Positions 1-8,938 are shown, numbered from the stretch's first letter. The stretch is DNA of 56,816 nt from Leeuwenhoekiella marinoflava DSM 3653 (GCF_900129005.1 NZ_FQUN01000007.1:1-56816), one strand, 5' to 3'. The notes: a model not told the origin generated them from the sequence alone. Made by a program: numbers and translations.

Positions 1-302
1 AAGACCGCTGCGCTCCTTCGCTTGTTCGCATCGGACAAGGTACTGCGCTTGGGGAAATCATTAAGGCCCAAATGGTTGATCTTGCCCTCGCAGGCCAGCA
101 TGATACTGGATACCTCCCGAAGCGAGCTGCAACCACTGAGAACCGTGAAGATCATAGTGACAAGGTGCTCATAGGTAGTAAACTTTTTTGTGTACCTGTC
201 GCTGTTATGCTTTTTAGCTGTCCGGTAAATATCATTGGGTTCGATGAAATTTAAAACCTGTTTGATTATGGGGTGTCCGCTAAAGTTTCTACTTTTATTC
301 AT
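1..302 (-). mobile_element. IS4-family transposase, N-terminal part, truncated by the window edge
   Basis: Reading the minus strand from an ATG at 302-300 gives an open frame of about 100 codons that leaves the window without a stop. It begins MNKSRNFSGHPIIKQVLNFI and contains YTKKFTTYEHLVTMIF, CSSLREVS, ACEGKINHLG and FPKRSTLSDANKRRS. This is the typical N-terminal region (DUF4372 type) of Bacteroidetes IS4-family transposases. The DDE catalytic domain would lie outside the window, so I cannot tell whether the element is intact. The plus-strand frame over the same bases is a shadow. Confidence 0.88.
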
Positions 303-392
303 ATCTCGAATGTGTGGTAACTTCAAGATATAAAATAAGCGGGATATCCTTTTCTGGAAATCCCGCTTTTAAAATGTTTTATCGGACACTAA
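303..392. repeat. Probable terminal region of the IS4-type element with a strong hairpin
   Basis: This stretch lies between the transposase start and the first chromosomal gene. It holds a 9-bp perfect stem (337-345 pairing with 360-368, AAGCGGGAT/ATCCCGCTT) that extends inward through ATCC/GGAA with one mismatch, and a run of T follows on the plus strand. TTAGTGTCCGATAAA (minus strand, about 378-392) may be the outer terminal inverted repeat. The other end is not in the window, so the boundary is inferred. The hairpin could block read-through into the element or act as its terminator. Confidence 0.45.
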
Positions 393-403
393 TGATAAAA
401 TTA

Positions 404-411
404 TAAATTTG
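404..411 (+). promoter_or_regulatory. Candidate Bacteroidetes -7 box (TAAATTTG)
   Basis: TAAATTTG matches the flavobacterial TAnnTTTG -7 consensus. It lies 22 bases before the ATG of the lipoprotein gene at 434. No clear TTG-type -33 box is present at the expected distance, and the upstream half would fall at the presumed IS end. Confidence 0.45.
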
Positions 412-433
412 GTTTCTTAATTGAAGCAACGCT

Positions 434-1270
434 ATGAGAAAGTACATTTTGGTTCTATTATGCCTATTGACAGTGCTTTCTTGTTCTGATGATGTTACCT
501 TTAATTCCCCGGCTCTTCAAGGTGTTAGAGATACGGTGCTGTTTAGGTCAAACGTACAGCGGGTTGAATTATTAAATTCTTCTGGGCTGGTAAACTCGGT
601 AAGGCTCGTTCGGTTATCAGGGATACTTGGTGAAGAGTCTGTGCAATTTGACATCCCATTTGGAGAAGGTGTCTTTGATTTAGAGCCTAATGCTATAGCA
701 ACTGCTACTTACACCAATGCATCTGGAAAGGTATTTTCGACTGATTTTGACGGAGAAGGGCAGGTTGTTGTAGAGCGTGTTGAAGACAGTATGTATACCG
801 GTACTTTTAGATTTAGAGCAGTTAGCGCTATAGATACCTCTGAAGTTTATTTTACAAAAGGCGTGTTTTACAAGGTGCCTTTTTTTACTGCTGAAATCCC
901 GGTTGTTGAAGATGATGAGGTTGCAACTTCTTTTTTCTGTAGAATTAATGGCAATCCGTTTACGCCACCTAGCATTAATGCTTCTGCAGGCTCTAATTTC
1001 ATAACCGGTACGGGTTCTAATAGTACTGCAAATATACGCTTGCGTTTTCCTAAAAATATAGAGCCAGGTACTTATGAACTTACCGGTTTTGATGATAGCG
1101 ACTATCAGGCAGATTACTTTAGCGGTTTTCAAACAACTATTGTATCAGGTACATTAACCATCACTTCTCACAATTTCACAACCGGTTCTGTAGGAGGTAC
1201 TTTCTCTTTTACCGCTCAGGGGGCTTCAACCATTCAAGTGACTAGCGGAACTTTCGGATTTAACTATTAG
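434..1270 (+). CDS. Lipoprotein, DUF6252-like
   Basis: A 278-residue protein with a lipoprotein signal peptide (MRKYILVLLCLLTVLSC, lipidation at Cys17, followed by SDD), so it is probably anchored in the outer membrane or exposed at the surface. The C-terminal half (about 165-278) has the pattern of DUF6252 proteins: an FFCRINGNPFTPP-type opening, then a run of short beta strands ending in GGTFSFTAQ and VTSGTFGFNY. No catalytic motif is visible and the function is unknown. Its 3' end overlaps the 3' end of the convergent PepSY gene by 11 bases, so the two transcripts collide. A -7 box lies just upstream of the ATG. Confidence 0.75.
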   Translation: MRKYILVLLCLLTVLSCSDDVTFNSPALQGVRDTVLFRSNVQRVELLNSSGLVNSVRLVRLSGILGEESVQFDIPFGEGVFDLEPNAIATATYTNASGKVFSTDFDGEGQVVVERVEDSMYTGTFRFRAVSAIDTSEVYFTKGVFYKVPFFTAEIPVVEDDEVATSFFCRINGNPFTPPSINASAGSNFITGTGSNSTANIRLRFPKNIEPGTYELTGFDDSDYQADYFSGFQTTIVSGTLTITSHNFTTGSVGGTFSFTAQGASTIQVTSGTFGFNY

Positions 1271-2825
1271 TAGTTTTAGTCTTTTTTGTTGAAGACTTTG
1301 ATTTTGTGAATGCAAAAAGACTCAGCAAAGCAAGAACCAACCAGAATATATCTATAAAAGCGATTTGTATACGACCTAGTGCAAATTGTTCCCAAAACCA
1401 CGAATTGCTGAAAATACCGTTTGCTAAGGGGATTAAAAAACCTAGAATGCTTCCGGAAAGTAAACAGAAATTACTCATGTACTTTAAGTCCTTTCTAAGG
1501 ATTAAGTAACTGCTTAAGATTAACCACGAACCGAAATATACCCAGTATAAAAAGGATTGTCCTGCAGGCTGAATAACTTTTACGGCTATAAAAGTAAGTG
1601 CTGTTACAGGATACATACTTAGGCAAATAGCCATGTAAATGCGTGCTACTCTAGTGTAAAACAGGCGTTTTTTTTCCGGGAGGTTTTTCCGATCGCGTGC
1701 TACGAGCCAGATAAGGACTCCTGAAATTATTACAACACACGAGAGTATACCCAGAATAAACGAAACGATGCGTAAAAAGTAACCACCATAATCTCCAAAA
1801 TGCAACCTGAACATCACATTCTTCACGCTGTCTAAATACGAAGCAGGTTTATACGGGTCTTTTAATATAGTTGTTTCACCGCTTTCCGGTTTAAAATTGA
1901 TGCTTCCGGAGGCGTTGAACTTTTCGGTATAATCTAAAAGGCCATTTAAGGTCACCTGCATATTGGCATCTCCATAATTACTTATTGAAATTTCATTCAG
2001 ATTAAAATGATTCCACTTGGCCAATATTTTTGAGGCATAAGCTTCAATATTAGGAAGCTTGCTGAGCTTCTTTTGTGAAAATTCATAAGTAGGTTTATTA
2101 AATTCTAAATCGGTATACAGTTGATTCTGATCACCATTATAAAGTGTCATAACGCTGGGGGCTATCAAAAGCGCTTTCAGCATAAAAAAGGCACCCGTAA
2201 CTGCAAGAATAAATTGAAAAGGAAGCCCTAAAATACCTAAAGCCGTGTGCGCGTCGGTCCAGATGGTTTTGAGTTTTGCCCAAGGACGAAAGGTGTAGAA
2301 ATTGGGCACAATCTTTTTCCAGTGAACCAACACCCCGGTGATGATGGCAAATAGAAAAAAGAACGCCACAAAGCCTGAAAGATAATAGCCAACGGGGTAA
2401 TAAATCTGTGCAAAGAAATGAAGACGGTATAAAAATTCACCTAATGAATACGATTCAGCATATGATTGCTCTTCAAAGCTCACAGGATCTAAATAGAAAA
2501 AGCCGCCTTGCTTTGCTTTTTCTGAAGCCAGACTGTCTTTTGAAGGAGTTAGATTTACAGCAATCGCACGTTCTGCATAATACGTTTTCAGGTTAATGTC
2601 TCGTCCTGCTAAACCATAAGATTCATCAATATGTTCTAAAACAGCATTGATGTTAGGAGGTAGATAATCTTTTTTAATGGCTTGCTCACTGCGTTCCCAG
2701 GCAACAATGTCATCTCTAAAAAAAGAAAACGAACCTGTGAAAAATATCACATAAAGAGCGACACTAATGACGATGCCGCTAACGGTATGCAGATTAAACA
2801 GAATATTATAAATGCGTTTTCCCAT
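1260..2825 (-). CDS. PepSY-associated TM helix protein, iron-regulated membrane protein type
   Basis: A 521-residue inner-membrane protein. It opens with a helix starting at about residue 10 (FNLHTVSGIVISVALYVIFF), followed by a periplasmic region and further hydrophobic segments at about 140-165, 195-215, 350-375, 395-415, 425-445, 455-475 and 485-505. This layout is that of the PepSY_TM family (PiuB-like), often encoded beside siderophore receptors and thought to handle iron release or reduction at the inner membrane. The C-terminus is a basic Ser/Lys/Thr tail. It is the last gene of a minus-strand cluster with two small membrane proteins, a DUF4198-like protein and a TonB-dependent receptor. 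Only 3 bases separate it from the preceding gene, so co-transcription is likely. Confidence 0.85.
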   Translation of the reverse strand: MGKRIYNILFNLHTVSGIVISVALYVIFFTGSFSFFRDDIVAWERSEQAIKKDYLPPNINAVLEHIDESYGLAGRDINLKTYYAERAIAVNLTPSKDSLASEKAKQGGFFYLDPVSFEEQSYAESYSLGEFLYRLHFFAQIYYPVGYYLSGFVAFFFLFAIITGVLVHWKKIVPNFYTFRPWAKLKTIWTDAHTALGILGLPFQFILAVTGAFFMLKALLIAPSVMTLYNGDQNQLYTDLEFNKPTYEFSQKKLSKLPNIEAYASKILAKWNHFNLNEISISNYGDANMQVTLNGLLDYTEKFNASGSINFKPESGETTILKDPYKPASYLDSVKNVMFRLHFGDYGGYFLRIVSFILGILSCVVIISGVLIWLVARDRKNLPEKKRLFYTRVARIYMAICLSMYPVTALTFIAVKVIQPAGQSFLYWVYFGSWLILSSYLILRKDLKYMSNFCLLSGSILGFLIPLANGIFSNSWFWEQFALGRIQIAFIDIFWLVLALLSLFAFTKSKSSTKKTKTTNS

Positions 2826-2828
2826 AGT

Positions 2829-3131
2829 TTATGCCGGTAAGGGATGAAGAGGTGGAGCAAAATAAATCAAAACTGAAAGAATAAGACAGATACCTAAATA
2901 AATACCCCAAATTTTCCAGGCTTTTTTTGCTAAAAACGCAAAGGTTAACAAAGCAGCCCAAATTATAAAAAGACTAAATGTTGAGGTGATAAGAACCACA
3001 ACGTGATTGGTGTAAGCTGCCACAGCGAGATGCAAAGTTTGGGCAACTAAATATCCGCCCAGAATACCCGCTGTAATTTTGCCGAAACGCTGCCATTTAG
3101 ATTGTGTGAGGTATTTAGAATTTGCGGGCAT
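2829..3131 (-). CDS. Small membrane protein, DUF3649-like
   Basis: A 100-residue protein with about three transmembrane segments (roughly 17-40, 42-66 and 72-92). The stretch GKITAGILGGYLVAQTLHLA followed by a second helix resembles DUF3649, a small family found next to PepSY proteins and siderophore receptors in many Gram-negative bacteria. It sits between the PepSY gene (3 bases away) and another small membrane protein (also 3 bases away), consistent with one operon for iron or siderophore uptake. The biochemical role of the family is unknown. The assignment was made by eye from layout and context. Confidence 0.6.
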   Translation of the reverse strand: MPANSKYLTQSKWQRFGKITAGILGGYLVAQTLHLAVAAYTNHVVVLITSTFSLFIIWAALLTFAFLAKKAWKIWGIYLGICLILSVLIYFAPPLHPLPA

Positions 3132-3134
3132 AAA

Positions 3135-3416
3135 CTATTTTTTTAAAAGATTTAGCGGTATTAATAAAACCAGAAGACTAGCTAAAGTCATCAAACAAAC
3201 CAATCCTGAAAATATACCTACAGCCCAGCCTAGCGCAATAACAAATACTGAAAATGCCAAAATCAGCAGGACGACCCCACAGATTTTGACCAGTTGATTG
3301 TTATGTTTAAACAAACCTTTATCAATGAAGTTTTTCTTTCTGATTCGCATTTTATCTGATGTAGAATACAGCGCATAAAAACCTACAAAAACAAGAAGGA
3401 TAGCAAATAGCACCAT
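3135..3416 (-). CDS. Small membrane protein, DUF3325-like
   Basis: A 93-residue protein with three hydrophobic segments: an N-terminal helix, one around 43-63 and one around 66-90. A basic patch (DKMRIRKKNFIDKG) follows the first helix. The arrangement, including the ALGWAVGIFSGLVCLMTLAS stretch, resembles DUF3325, which pairs with DUF3649 and PepSY genes in siderophore clusters. Three bases separate it from the DUF4198-like gene upstream. It probably forms an inner-membrane complex with its neighbours, but that is inference from context. Confidence 0.55.
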   Translation of the reverse strand: MVLFAILLVFVGFYALYSTSDKMRIRKKNFIDKGLFKHNNQLVKICGVVLLILAFSVFVIALGWAVGIFSGLVCLMTLASLLVLLIPLNLLKK

Positions 3417-3419
3417 AAG

Positions 3420-4139
3420 TTACAGACTGCAGAAGGTTGCACAATGCCAGATAAACTCATAATCTGTATCCTTGAATTTACCGGGAACCTCTTCGTTGTG
3501 TGTTATCTCAAGAATATATTTTGTGTCGAACGGCTTATTGAAACTCAAATAACCGTCTTTATCTGTAGTTAGTTTTTTAGTCCATAGATCTTTCATAGAC
3601 AGTGTTGCTTCTCCTTCTGCTAAAGGCGCTCCTTTGTAAAATACTTGAAGTTTTACAGCTTCAGCGGTATTAGAAACCTCTTTAATGATAAGACCTTCAC
3701 TGTGTTTTTCTACTGCAACAGGAACTTCAGTATCTACAAGAATTTGCTGAAAAGCCTGGTATTCTGGCTTAAAGATCCCAAAATCATATTCTGTATAATC
3801 TAAAACGTCAATGTCTCGATTTTCAAGAAATACAAGGTAGCCTCCTTTTTCTTTTGGTGTGAAATCAGCTGCATAATGATTTTCGTGAGCTGTTGTTTTT
3901 AAAGCTGTCTTTTCTCCAGAAGGAGCAACCAGCCAAAGTGTAAAGTCATCAACACCAGCAAAAGCTTCACCTGCTACTTCCTCAATAAGTCCGTAAGTGT
4001 ACTCGCCAAAATAGACCTTAACTTCTTGTTTTTGATTTTGTGCTCCGGTCGGGTTCGTTTCTATCCATAAATAATGTGCGAATGTAGACTTAGATACAAA
4101 TAGCAATAAGAACAGGCCTAGATATTTTATTTTTTTCAT
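3420..4139 (-). CDS. Periplasmic DUF4198-like protein
   Basis: A 239-residue exported protein with signal peptide MKKIKYLGLFLLLFVSKSTFA and a mature start HYLWIE, which is typical of DUF4198 proteins. These are beta-sandwich proteins found next to TonB-dependent metal or siderophore receptors and related to nickel/cobalt-associated periplasmic proteins. A second beta domain (about 150-225: VFYKGAPLAEGEATLSMKDL, then TDKDGYLSF) looks like a carboxypeptidase-regulatory-type fold. The extreme C-terminus has two Cys and one His (HCATFCSL), which could bind metal or form a disulfide. It lies 10 bases after the receptor gene, in the same direction. Confidence 0.65.
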   Translation of the reverse strand: MKKIKYLGLFLLLFVSKSTFAHYLWIETNPTGAQNQKQEVKVYFGEYTYGLIEEVAGEAFAGVDDFTLWLVAPSGEKTALKTTAHENHYAADFTPKEKGGYLVFLENRDIDVLDYTEYDFGIFKPEYQAFQQILVDTEVPVAVEKHSEGLIIKEVSNTAEAVKLQVFYKGAPLAEGEATLSMKDLWTKKLTTDKDGYLSFNKPFDTKYILEITHNEEVPGKFKDTDYEFIWHCATFCSL

Positions 4140-4149
4140 AATGAGTTTT

Positions 4150-6576
4150 TTAGAAGTTATAAGTGAAGTTGGCTAATAAAGAGCGCTTATTTTGTGGATT
4201 GATGGTTGACCAGCCTTTAAAGTATTCTTTGTTTGCGATGTTGTCTAGCTTTAGGCTGATGCGGAAATCTGGTGTGCCGTAAAAAACAGAAGCATTAACG
4301 ATAGTATATTCCGGTAGGGTAAAGGTTCCACCCAGATTACGGTTGAAAATTTTATTTTCACTGGCGTAGTTACCTCCAAAACCAACACCAAATCCTTCAA
4401 ATTTTCCGGAGGTTAATTGATAGCTTGCCCATAAGTTAGCCAAGTTTTGAGGCCCTGCACTTTCTGGGCGTAAGCCTACAAAGTCTGCAGCTCCTTCAGT
4501 CAACTCGCTATCATTATAGCTATAACCTGCTACAATGTTAAAGCCATCTACGGGGTTTGCGATAAAACTGGCTTCAAATCCTTTACTTTCCTGAGTTCCG
4601 TCTTGTGTATAGAAATAATTATTAGCATCTACATCTATACGTAAAGCACGGTCTTTAACCTTGATGTCATAATAACTTAAAGTCGCGCTAAGTCTGCCTT
4701 TTAGAAGATTGAATTTTGTACCTGCTTCAAATTGATTGGCATGCTCAGGATCAAGGGCTCTGTTGGTAATAACCCCATCAGTTAATTCATCAACGGGAGC
4801 AACATTGCTAAAGCCATTCATATAATTAGCAAATACCGAAACTTTATTCAATATAGGCTGATACACTAAGCCGAATTTAGGCGAAAGCGCAGTCTGTGCA
4901 TGGTCTGCGTTACTAAAGCGGTCTATACGCAAGCTTGCCATTGCAGAAAGTTCTGGCAACAGATTGATGACATCTGAAGCGTAAGCGCTAAATATTTCCT
5001 GTTCGGTTTTTGATGGATTGATGGTGCTGTTTGCGAGTAAGGCATCTGTGCCAGCTTGAGTTAAAACTCCGGAATCATCGGTATAGTTAGCAGCGTCTGT
5101 AATCCCTAAAACTTCCTCATTAAACTCCTGTAGGTTATTACCAATATAGACGTTACCATTTGTGATGTAAGGTGAACTGTTGTTAATCACATTGGTGCGC
5201 AGGTAATCAAGACCTATAACCATTCGGTTTCTAAGCGAACCTATTTTAAAGTCACCTATAAAATTCTGTTGTAAATCTGTAGCAATAGTTTCAGAGTTTT
5301 GTTTGCTAATGTAGCGCGCTAAAAGTATGCCTTCATCTAGAGTAGTAAATTGTGTACCTTCATATAAATAGGAGTAATATCCATCAGATTTTGAATTAGA
5401 GCGCGAGAATGCAGTTTGTGATGTCCAATTGTCACTTAGCTTATAATTCATTTGCCCTTGAAAACTATAAGTAGGAGTTTCTATGTAAAGATCATTACTG
5501 GTATATGAGCGATTGATGTCATAACCCAGTTCATCAAGATTATTAACACGCAGTTGTGTACCCCGATCTAGAAAAAGCATCATTTGGTTAGTGCTTTTTC
5601 CTGTATAAAACTCGGTGTTTATATTGAATGACAAGCGGTCATTTACCTCATAGGCTAGAGAAGGTGCAAAGAAAAAAGATTTTCTAAAACCTGCATCTTG
5701 GTAACTATTTTGCGTGTGGTATGCAGTGTTTACACGCAATGCGATATTCTTTTCAGAGCTTAGCATGGTGTTTACATCTGCAGTAACGCGGTTTAGGCCG
5801 TAGCTACCAGAAGTATACGATACAGAGCCTCCAAAACCATAATACGGTTTTTTTGTAGTGATATTGATTAAGCCTCCGTAAGAAACCAGACTGCTTCCGT
5901 AAAGTGTTCCAGAAGGGCCTTTTATGACTTCAATACTTTCCATGTTTGCAGGGTCAGGACTACCGTTAGTAAGTGCAGGAAGTCCGTTAACTAAAGTAGG
6001 TTGTACCGCAAAACCGCGTAAAGCAAAATAGCCTGCTCCATCACTTCCTCTACCGGTAGATTCCCATAATTTATCTATACCTGGTGCATTTTTAAGTGCA
6101 TCGTCAAAATTCGTAACAATCTGCTCTTCGAGTAAACTAGAAGTAATGGTATTATAAACCTGTGGATTTTCTATGTCAGCAAGTGGCATTTTAGAAACAC
6201 TTACGCTGCTTTCTCTGGTAAACTTATTATGTCTTTTACCGTTGATGCTTACAATGCCCAGTTGCTCCTGATTTTCCTGAAGTTTGAAGTTGCCAAGATT
6301 CTGAGTTGTGTTTTCAGATACAGTTATATCAACAGTTCTCTTTATAAAACCAACATAAGAAATGATTAGTTTATAACTTCCGGCAGGAATACGGCTCAAT
6401 GTAAATTTACCTGCATCATCTGTAGTAGTGCCTAAAGTGGTCTAGGAAAGTTCTATAGTGGCTCCAGATAATGGTTGGTTGTAATAGTCTGTTACAGAAC
6501 CGGTCACTTTTATATTTTGAGCTGATAGGCTTAGTGAATAGCCAAGTACAATTAACACGCTTACTAGGGTACGCAT
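4150..6576 (-). pseudogene. TonB-dependent siderophore receptor interrupted by an in-frame TAG
   Basis: The uninterrupted reading frame would run from ATG 6576-6574, through a signal peptide (MRTLVSVLIVLGYSLSLSAQ) and a carboxypeptidase-regulatory-like domain, into a plug (from about residue 130, with ALRGFAVQPTLVNGLP) and a barrel ending in Phe (TYNF), for about 808 residues. Codon 45 is TAG (6444-6442): GATIELS-stop-TTLGTTTDDAGKF. The sequence after the stop continues in frame with normal domain spacing, so this is a single-codon lesion; CAG or GAG would restore it. The only downstream starts are weak (TTG at 6399) and would lose the signal peptide, so the product would not reach the outer membrane. 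The family imports ferric siderophores; the downstream genes fit this. The stop could be a recent mutation, phase-variable or a sequence error. Confidence 0.8.
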
Positions 6577-6611
6577 CGTTATTTAGATTAAATTAAAATA
6601 GATATTTTTTG

Positions 6612-6642
6612 CAAATGTACATGGGGCGTTTAAATTCACAAA
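6612..6642 (-). promoter_or_regulatory. Flavobacterial promoter for the siderophore receptor operon
   Basis: On the minus strand, TTTG (6642-6639) is followed after 19 bases by TACATTTG (6619-6612), an exact fit to the Bacteroidetes TTTG-N19-TAnnTTTG promoter. It lies 35 bases upstream of the receptor ATG at 6576. No iron-responsive operator could be recognised with certainty. Confidence 0.65.
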
Positions 6643-6841
6643 GGTTATTTAGACTTAATTTGCATAATAGATTCAAATGTGTTGATTATTAGTTTTTTAA
6701 AAATATACTTTAACACTTTTTTTAAGGTAATTCATGTTGTAATTGAGGTAACTCAATGGGATTTTTAGTTTTAGAATAGCTCAGTGGAGAATTAAGAACA
6801 ATTACATTAATAGTATATTTAAAGATTACTAATTATAGGTT

Positions 6842-7843
6842 ATGAATATTCAAGAAAAATTTAGTGCTGATCCTAATCGTTATGATACGATGCACTATCG
6901 GCGTTGTGGAAATAGCGGTGTAAAATTACCCATGATTGCTTTAGGCTTATGGCACAACTTTGGGGACGCAGCAGATTTAACTAACGGAAGATCCATTTTA
7001 AGAAAAGCATTTGATAAAGGGATAACGCATTTTGATCTTGCTAATAATTACGGACCTCCTTACGGTTCAGCAGAAACCAACTTTGGACGTATTTTTAAAG
7101 AAGATTTTAAACCGTACCGAGACGAACTTTTTATTTCTTCAAAAGCAGGTTATGATATGTGGCTAGGACCTTACGGTAATTTTGGCTCTAGAAAATATCT
7201 AATTGCGAGCTGTGACCAGTCACTTAAACGTATGGGATTAGATTATGTCGATGTTTTTTATCATCACCGTCCAGACTTGGAAACACCGCTCGAAGAAACT
7301 ATGGGAGCACTTGATCATTTAGTGCGTTCCGGTAAAGCTTTATATGTTGGTATTTCTAACTATGATGCGCAACGTACCCGCGAATCTGCTGCCATTTTAA
7401 AAGATCTAGGAACTCCATTTCTTGTGCATCAGCCCCGGTACAATATGTTTGATCGTTGGGTAGAAGGTGGTTTGCTTAATGCTCTAGAAGATACCGGTAT
7501 CGGGAGTGTGGTTTTTTCACCTTTACAGCAAGGTTTACTGACTAATAAATATCTTAAGGGTATTCCTCAAGATTCTCGTGCTGCTAATTCTATTTATCTA
7601 TCTGAAGATCGAATTACTCCTGAAATTTTAAATAAGGTTAAAAAGCTTAATGCTTTGGCTGAAGAACGTAAGCAAAGTTTAGCTCAAATGGCTATCGCCT
7701 GGCTTCTTAAAGATAAAAGGGTAACCTCTGTATTGGTTGGAGTAAGCCGGCTATCTCAATTACAAGATAATATTGACGCATTGAACAATCTTGATTTTTC
7801 TGAAGAAGAATTGACTACTATTGAAACAATTCTGCAAAGTTGA
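6842..7843 (+). CDS. yghZ: Aldo/keto reductase, YghZ/L-glyceraldehyde-3-phosphate reductase type
   Basis: A 333-residue cytoplasmic NADPH-dependent oxidoreductase with the (beta/alpha)8 aldo/keto reductase pattern. The catalytic tetrad is visible: Asp65 and Tyr70 in HFDLANNYGPP, Lys101 in SSKAGYD and His141 in FYHHRPD. The N-terminal stretch RYDTMHYRRCGNSGVKLP and the GLWHNFGD motif are characteristic of the E. coli YghZ branch, which reduces L-glyceraldehyde 3-phosphate and methylglyoxal-like aldehydes. Length is normal for the family. It stands alone, divergent from the receptor operon across a 265-base AT-rich gap. The subfamily is likely; the true substrate is not visible. Confidence 0.88.
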   Translation: MNIQEKFSADPNRYDTMHYRRCGNSGVKLPMIALGLWHNFGDAADLTNGRSILRKAFDKGITHFDLANNYGPPYGSAETNFGRIFKEDFKPYRDELFISSKAGYDMWLGPYGNFGSRKYLIASCDQSLKRMGLDYVDVFYHHRPDLETPLEETMGALDHLVRSGKALYVGISNYDAQRTRESAAILKDLGTPFLVHQPRYNMFDRWVEGGLLNALEDTGIGSVVFSPLQQGLLTNKYLKGIPQDSRAANSIYLSEDRITPEILNKVKKLNALAEERKQSLAQMAIAWLLKDKRVTSVLVGVSRLSQLQDNIDALNNLDFSEEELTTIETILQS

Positions 7844-7960
7844 TATTTAAATCTTATGCAAGGCACTTTTGTAATACTATCTTACTTTTACCGACTTTTA
7901 GTTTGCCTGTTACTTCATAAAAAGTTCAGTTTATTTTTTAATACATCAATGCATTGACTT

Positions 7961-8836
7961 ATGCTTAGAATTATCTTTTCAATTTGCTTTATAAGCATTT
8001 TAAGTGTTTTTACTGCAAACGCACAAGATGACTTGTTTGAGAAACCCGAAGCTCCTTCAGAGAAAAATATCTGGAACTATTTCACCTATGATATGGGAAA
8101 TGTTTTTGGAGGTGTAGGCTATGCGTACTCCAGACCATTGCATTGGCAAGGCGACGATTTCTTAAGATTGGGAGGTGTTGCTGCGGGAACCACCGGACTC
8201 TTTTTATTAGATGATGAAATACGTCATCGTTTTTTAAGTCATAAGGATGATGTGCCAGATATTCTATTGGATTATGGGCGGTATGCTGGAGCTCCCCAAA
8301 ACAATTACGGAATTACAGGAGCGGTTTACCTTACCGGTCTAATCACCAAAAATGAAAAATTACGCCGTACGGGAGTTTTGATGATTTCTGCAGCTACAGC
8401 TGCAGGTTTTATACAACAAGTGAGTAAAACACTTGTCGGTCGTGCACGTCCCGGTGCAGGTTTTGGAAATCATCATTTTAAGCCAAACGGAGGTTCTGCG
8501 GCATATCGCTCATTTCCTTCGGGTCACGCGGTTTTGACGTTTACTACTGCATATACCATCTCAAAACAGTTTGATAACAAATGGGTAAAAGGCGGAATTA
8601 TCGCTGTCGGATTGATCCCCGGTCTTAGCCGAATTTACGAAGAAGCACATTGGGCTAGTGATGTTGCTTTAAGTTGGGCGATGAGTGCTTTTATCGTTGA
8701 AGCTATTGATAGATATCTGGACAAAAAGTACGACAAGAAATACAATGAAGATAAAGGTATGGCGGCTGCAAGATCAGATTTTGAATGGAATCTCACTTTT
8801 GGCGGAAACCAGCTTGGTGTGGTCTTTCAATTCTAA
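7961..8836 (+). CDS. PAP2-family phosphatase, exported
   Basis: A 291-residue protein with signal peptide MLRIIFSICFISILSVFTANAQ. All three acid-phosphatase motifs of the PAP2 superfamily are present: KX6RP (Lys156 to Arg163-Pro164), PSGH (186-189) and SRX5HX3D (Ser223, Arg224, His230, Asp234). Such enzymes dephosphorylate lipid phosphates, for example undecaprenyl pyrophosphate or phosphatidic acid, or soluble phosphates in the periplasm. The C-terminus ends in Phe (GVVFQF) like many outer-membrane proteins, but only short hydrophobic segments are present, so localisation is uncertain. It is monocistronic and followed directly by a dispersed repeat. Confidence 0.85.
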   Translation: MLRIIFSICFISILSVFTANAQDDLFEKPEAPSEKNIWNYFTYDMGNVFGGVGYAYSRPLHWQGDDFLRLGGVAAGTTGLFLLDDEIRHRFLSHKDDVPDILLDYGRYAGAPQNNYGITGAVYLTGLITKNEKLRRTGVLMISAATAAGFIQQVSKTLVGRARPGAGFGNHHFKPNGGSAAYRSFPSGHAVLTFTTAYTISKQFDNKWVKGGIIAVGLIPGLSRIYEEAHWASDVALSWAMSAFIVEAIDRYLDKKYDKKYNEDKGMAAARSDFEWNLTFGGNQLGVVFQF

Positions 8837-8839
8837 ATT

Positions 8840-8938
8840 TATTGGCACCGCCAAAGGGTTTAATACCCCGAAGCTTGCTTTGAAATAGAAAGTTTGTTTT
8901 TAATGAATGCCTTGTGGGCTTATCCCGAGGTAATTTAC
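8840..8938 (+). repeat. Dispersed intergenic repeat, family A, copy 1
   Basis: About 100 bases directly after the PAP2 gene closely match 56035-56154 in the same orientation. Shared blocks are TTATTGGCACCGCCAAAG, TTTAATACCCCG, GGTTTGTTTTTAA-like (here AGTTTGTTTTTAA), GAATGCCTTG and GTAATTTAC-like. Relative to the second copy it lacks an internal palindromic insert of about 20 bases. It is non-coding and may act as a terminator or be a MITE-like remnant. Confidence 0.7.

Noticed and set aside
72-254. A 60-codon plus-strand frame at the left end
   Set aside because: It is antisense to a clear IS4-family transposase frame that runs through the same bases.
680-1132. A 150-codon minus-strand frame inside the first lipoprotein gene
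   Set aside because: The plus-strand frame has a lipoprotein signal and domain pattern; the antisense frame has neither.
6777-6787. TAGCTCAGTGG, resembling a tRNA D-arm
   Set aside because: No acceptor stem, anticodon arm or T-arm can be placed around it; the flanks are AT-rich promoter-type sequence.
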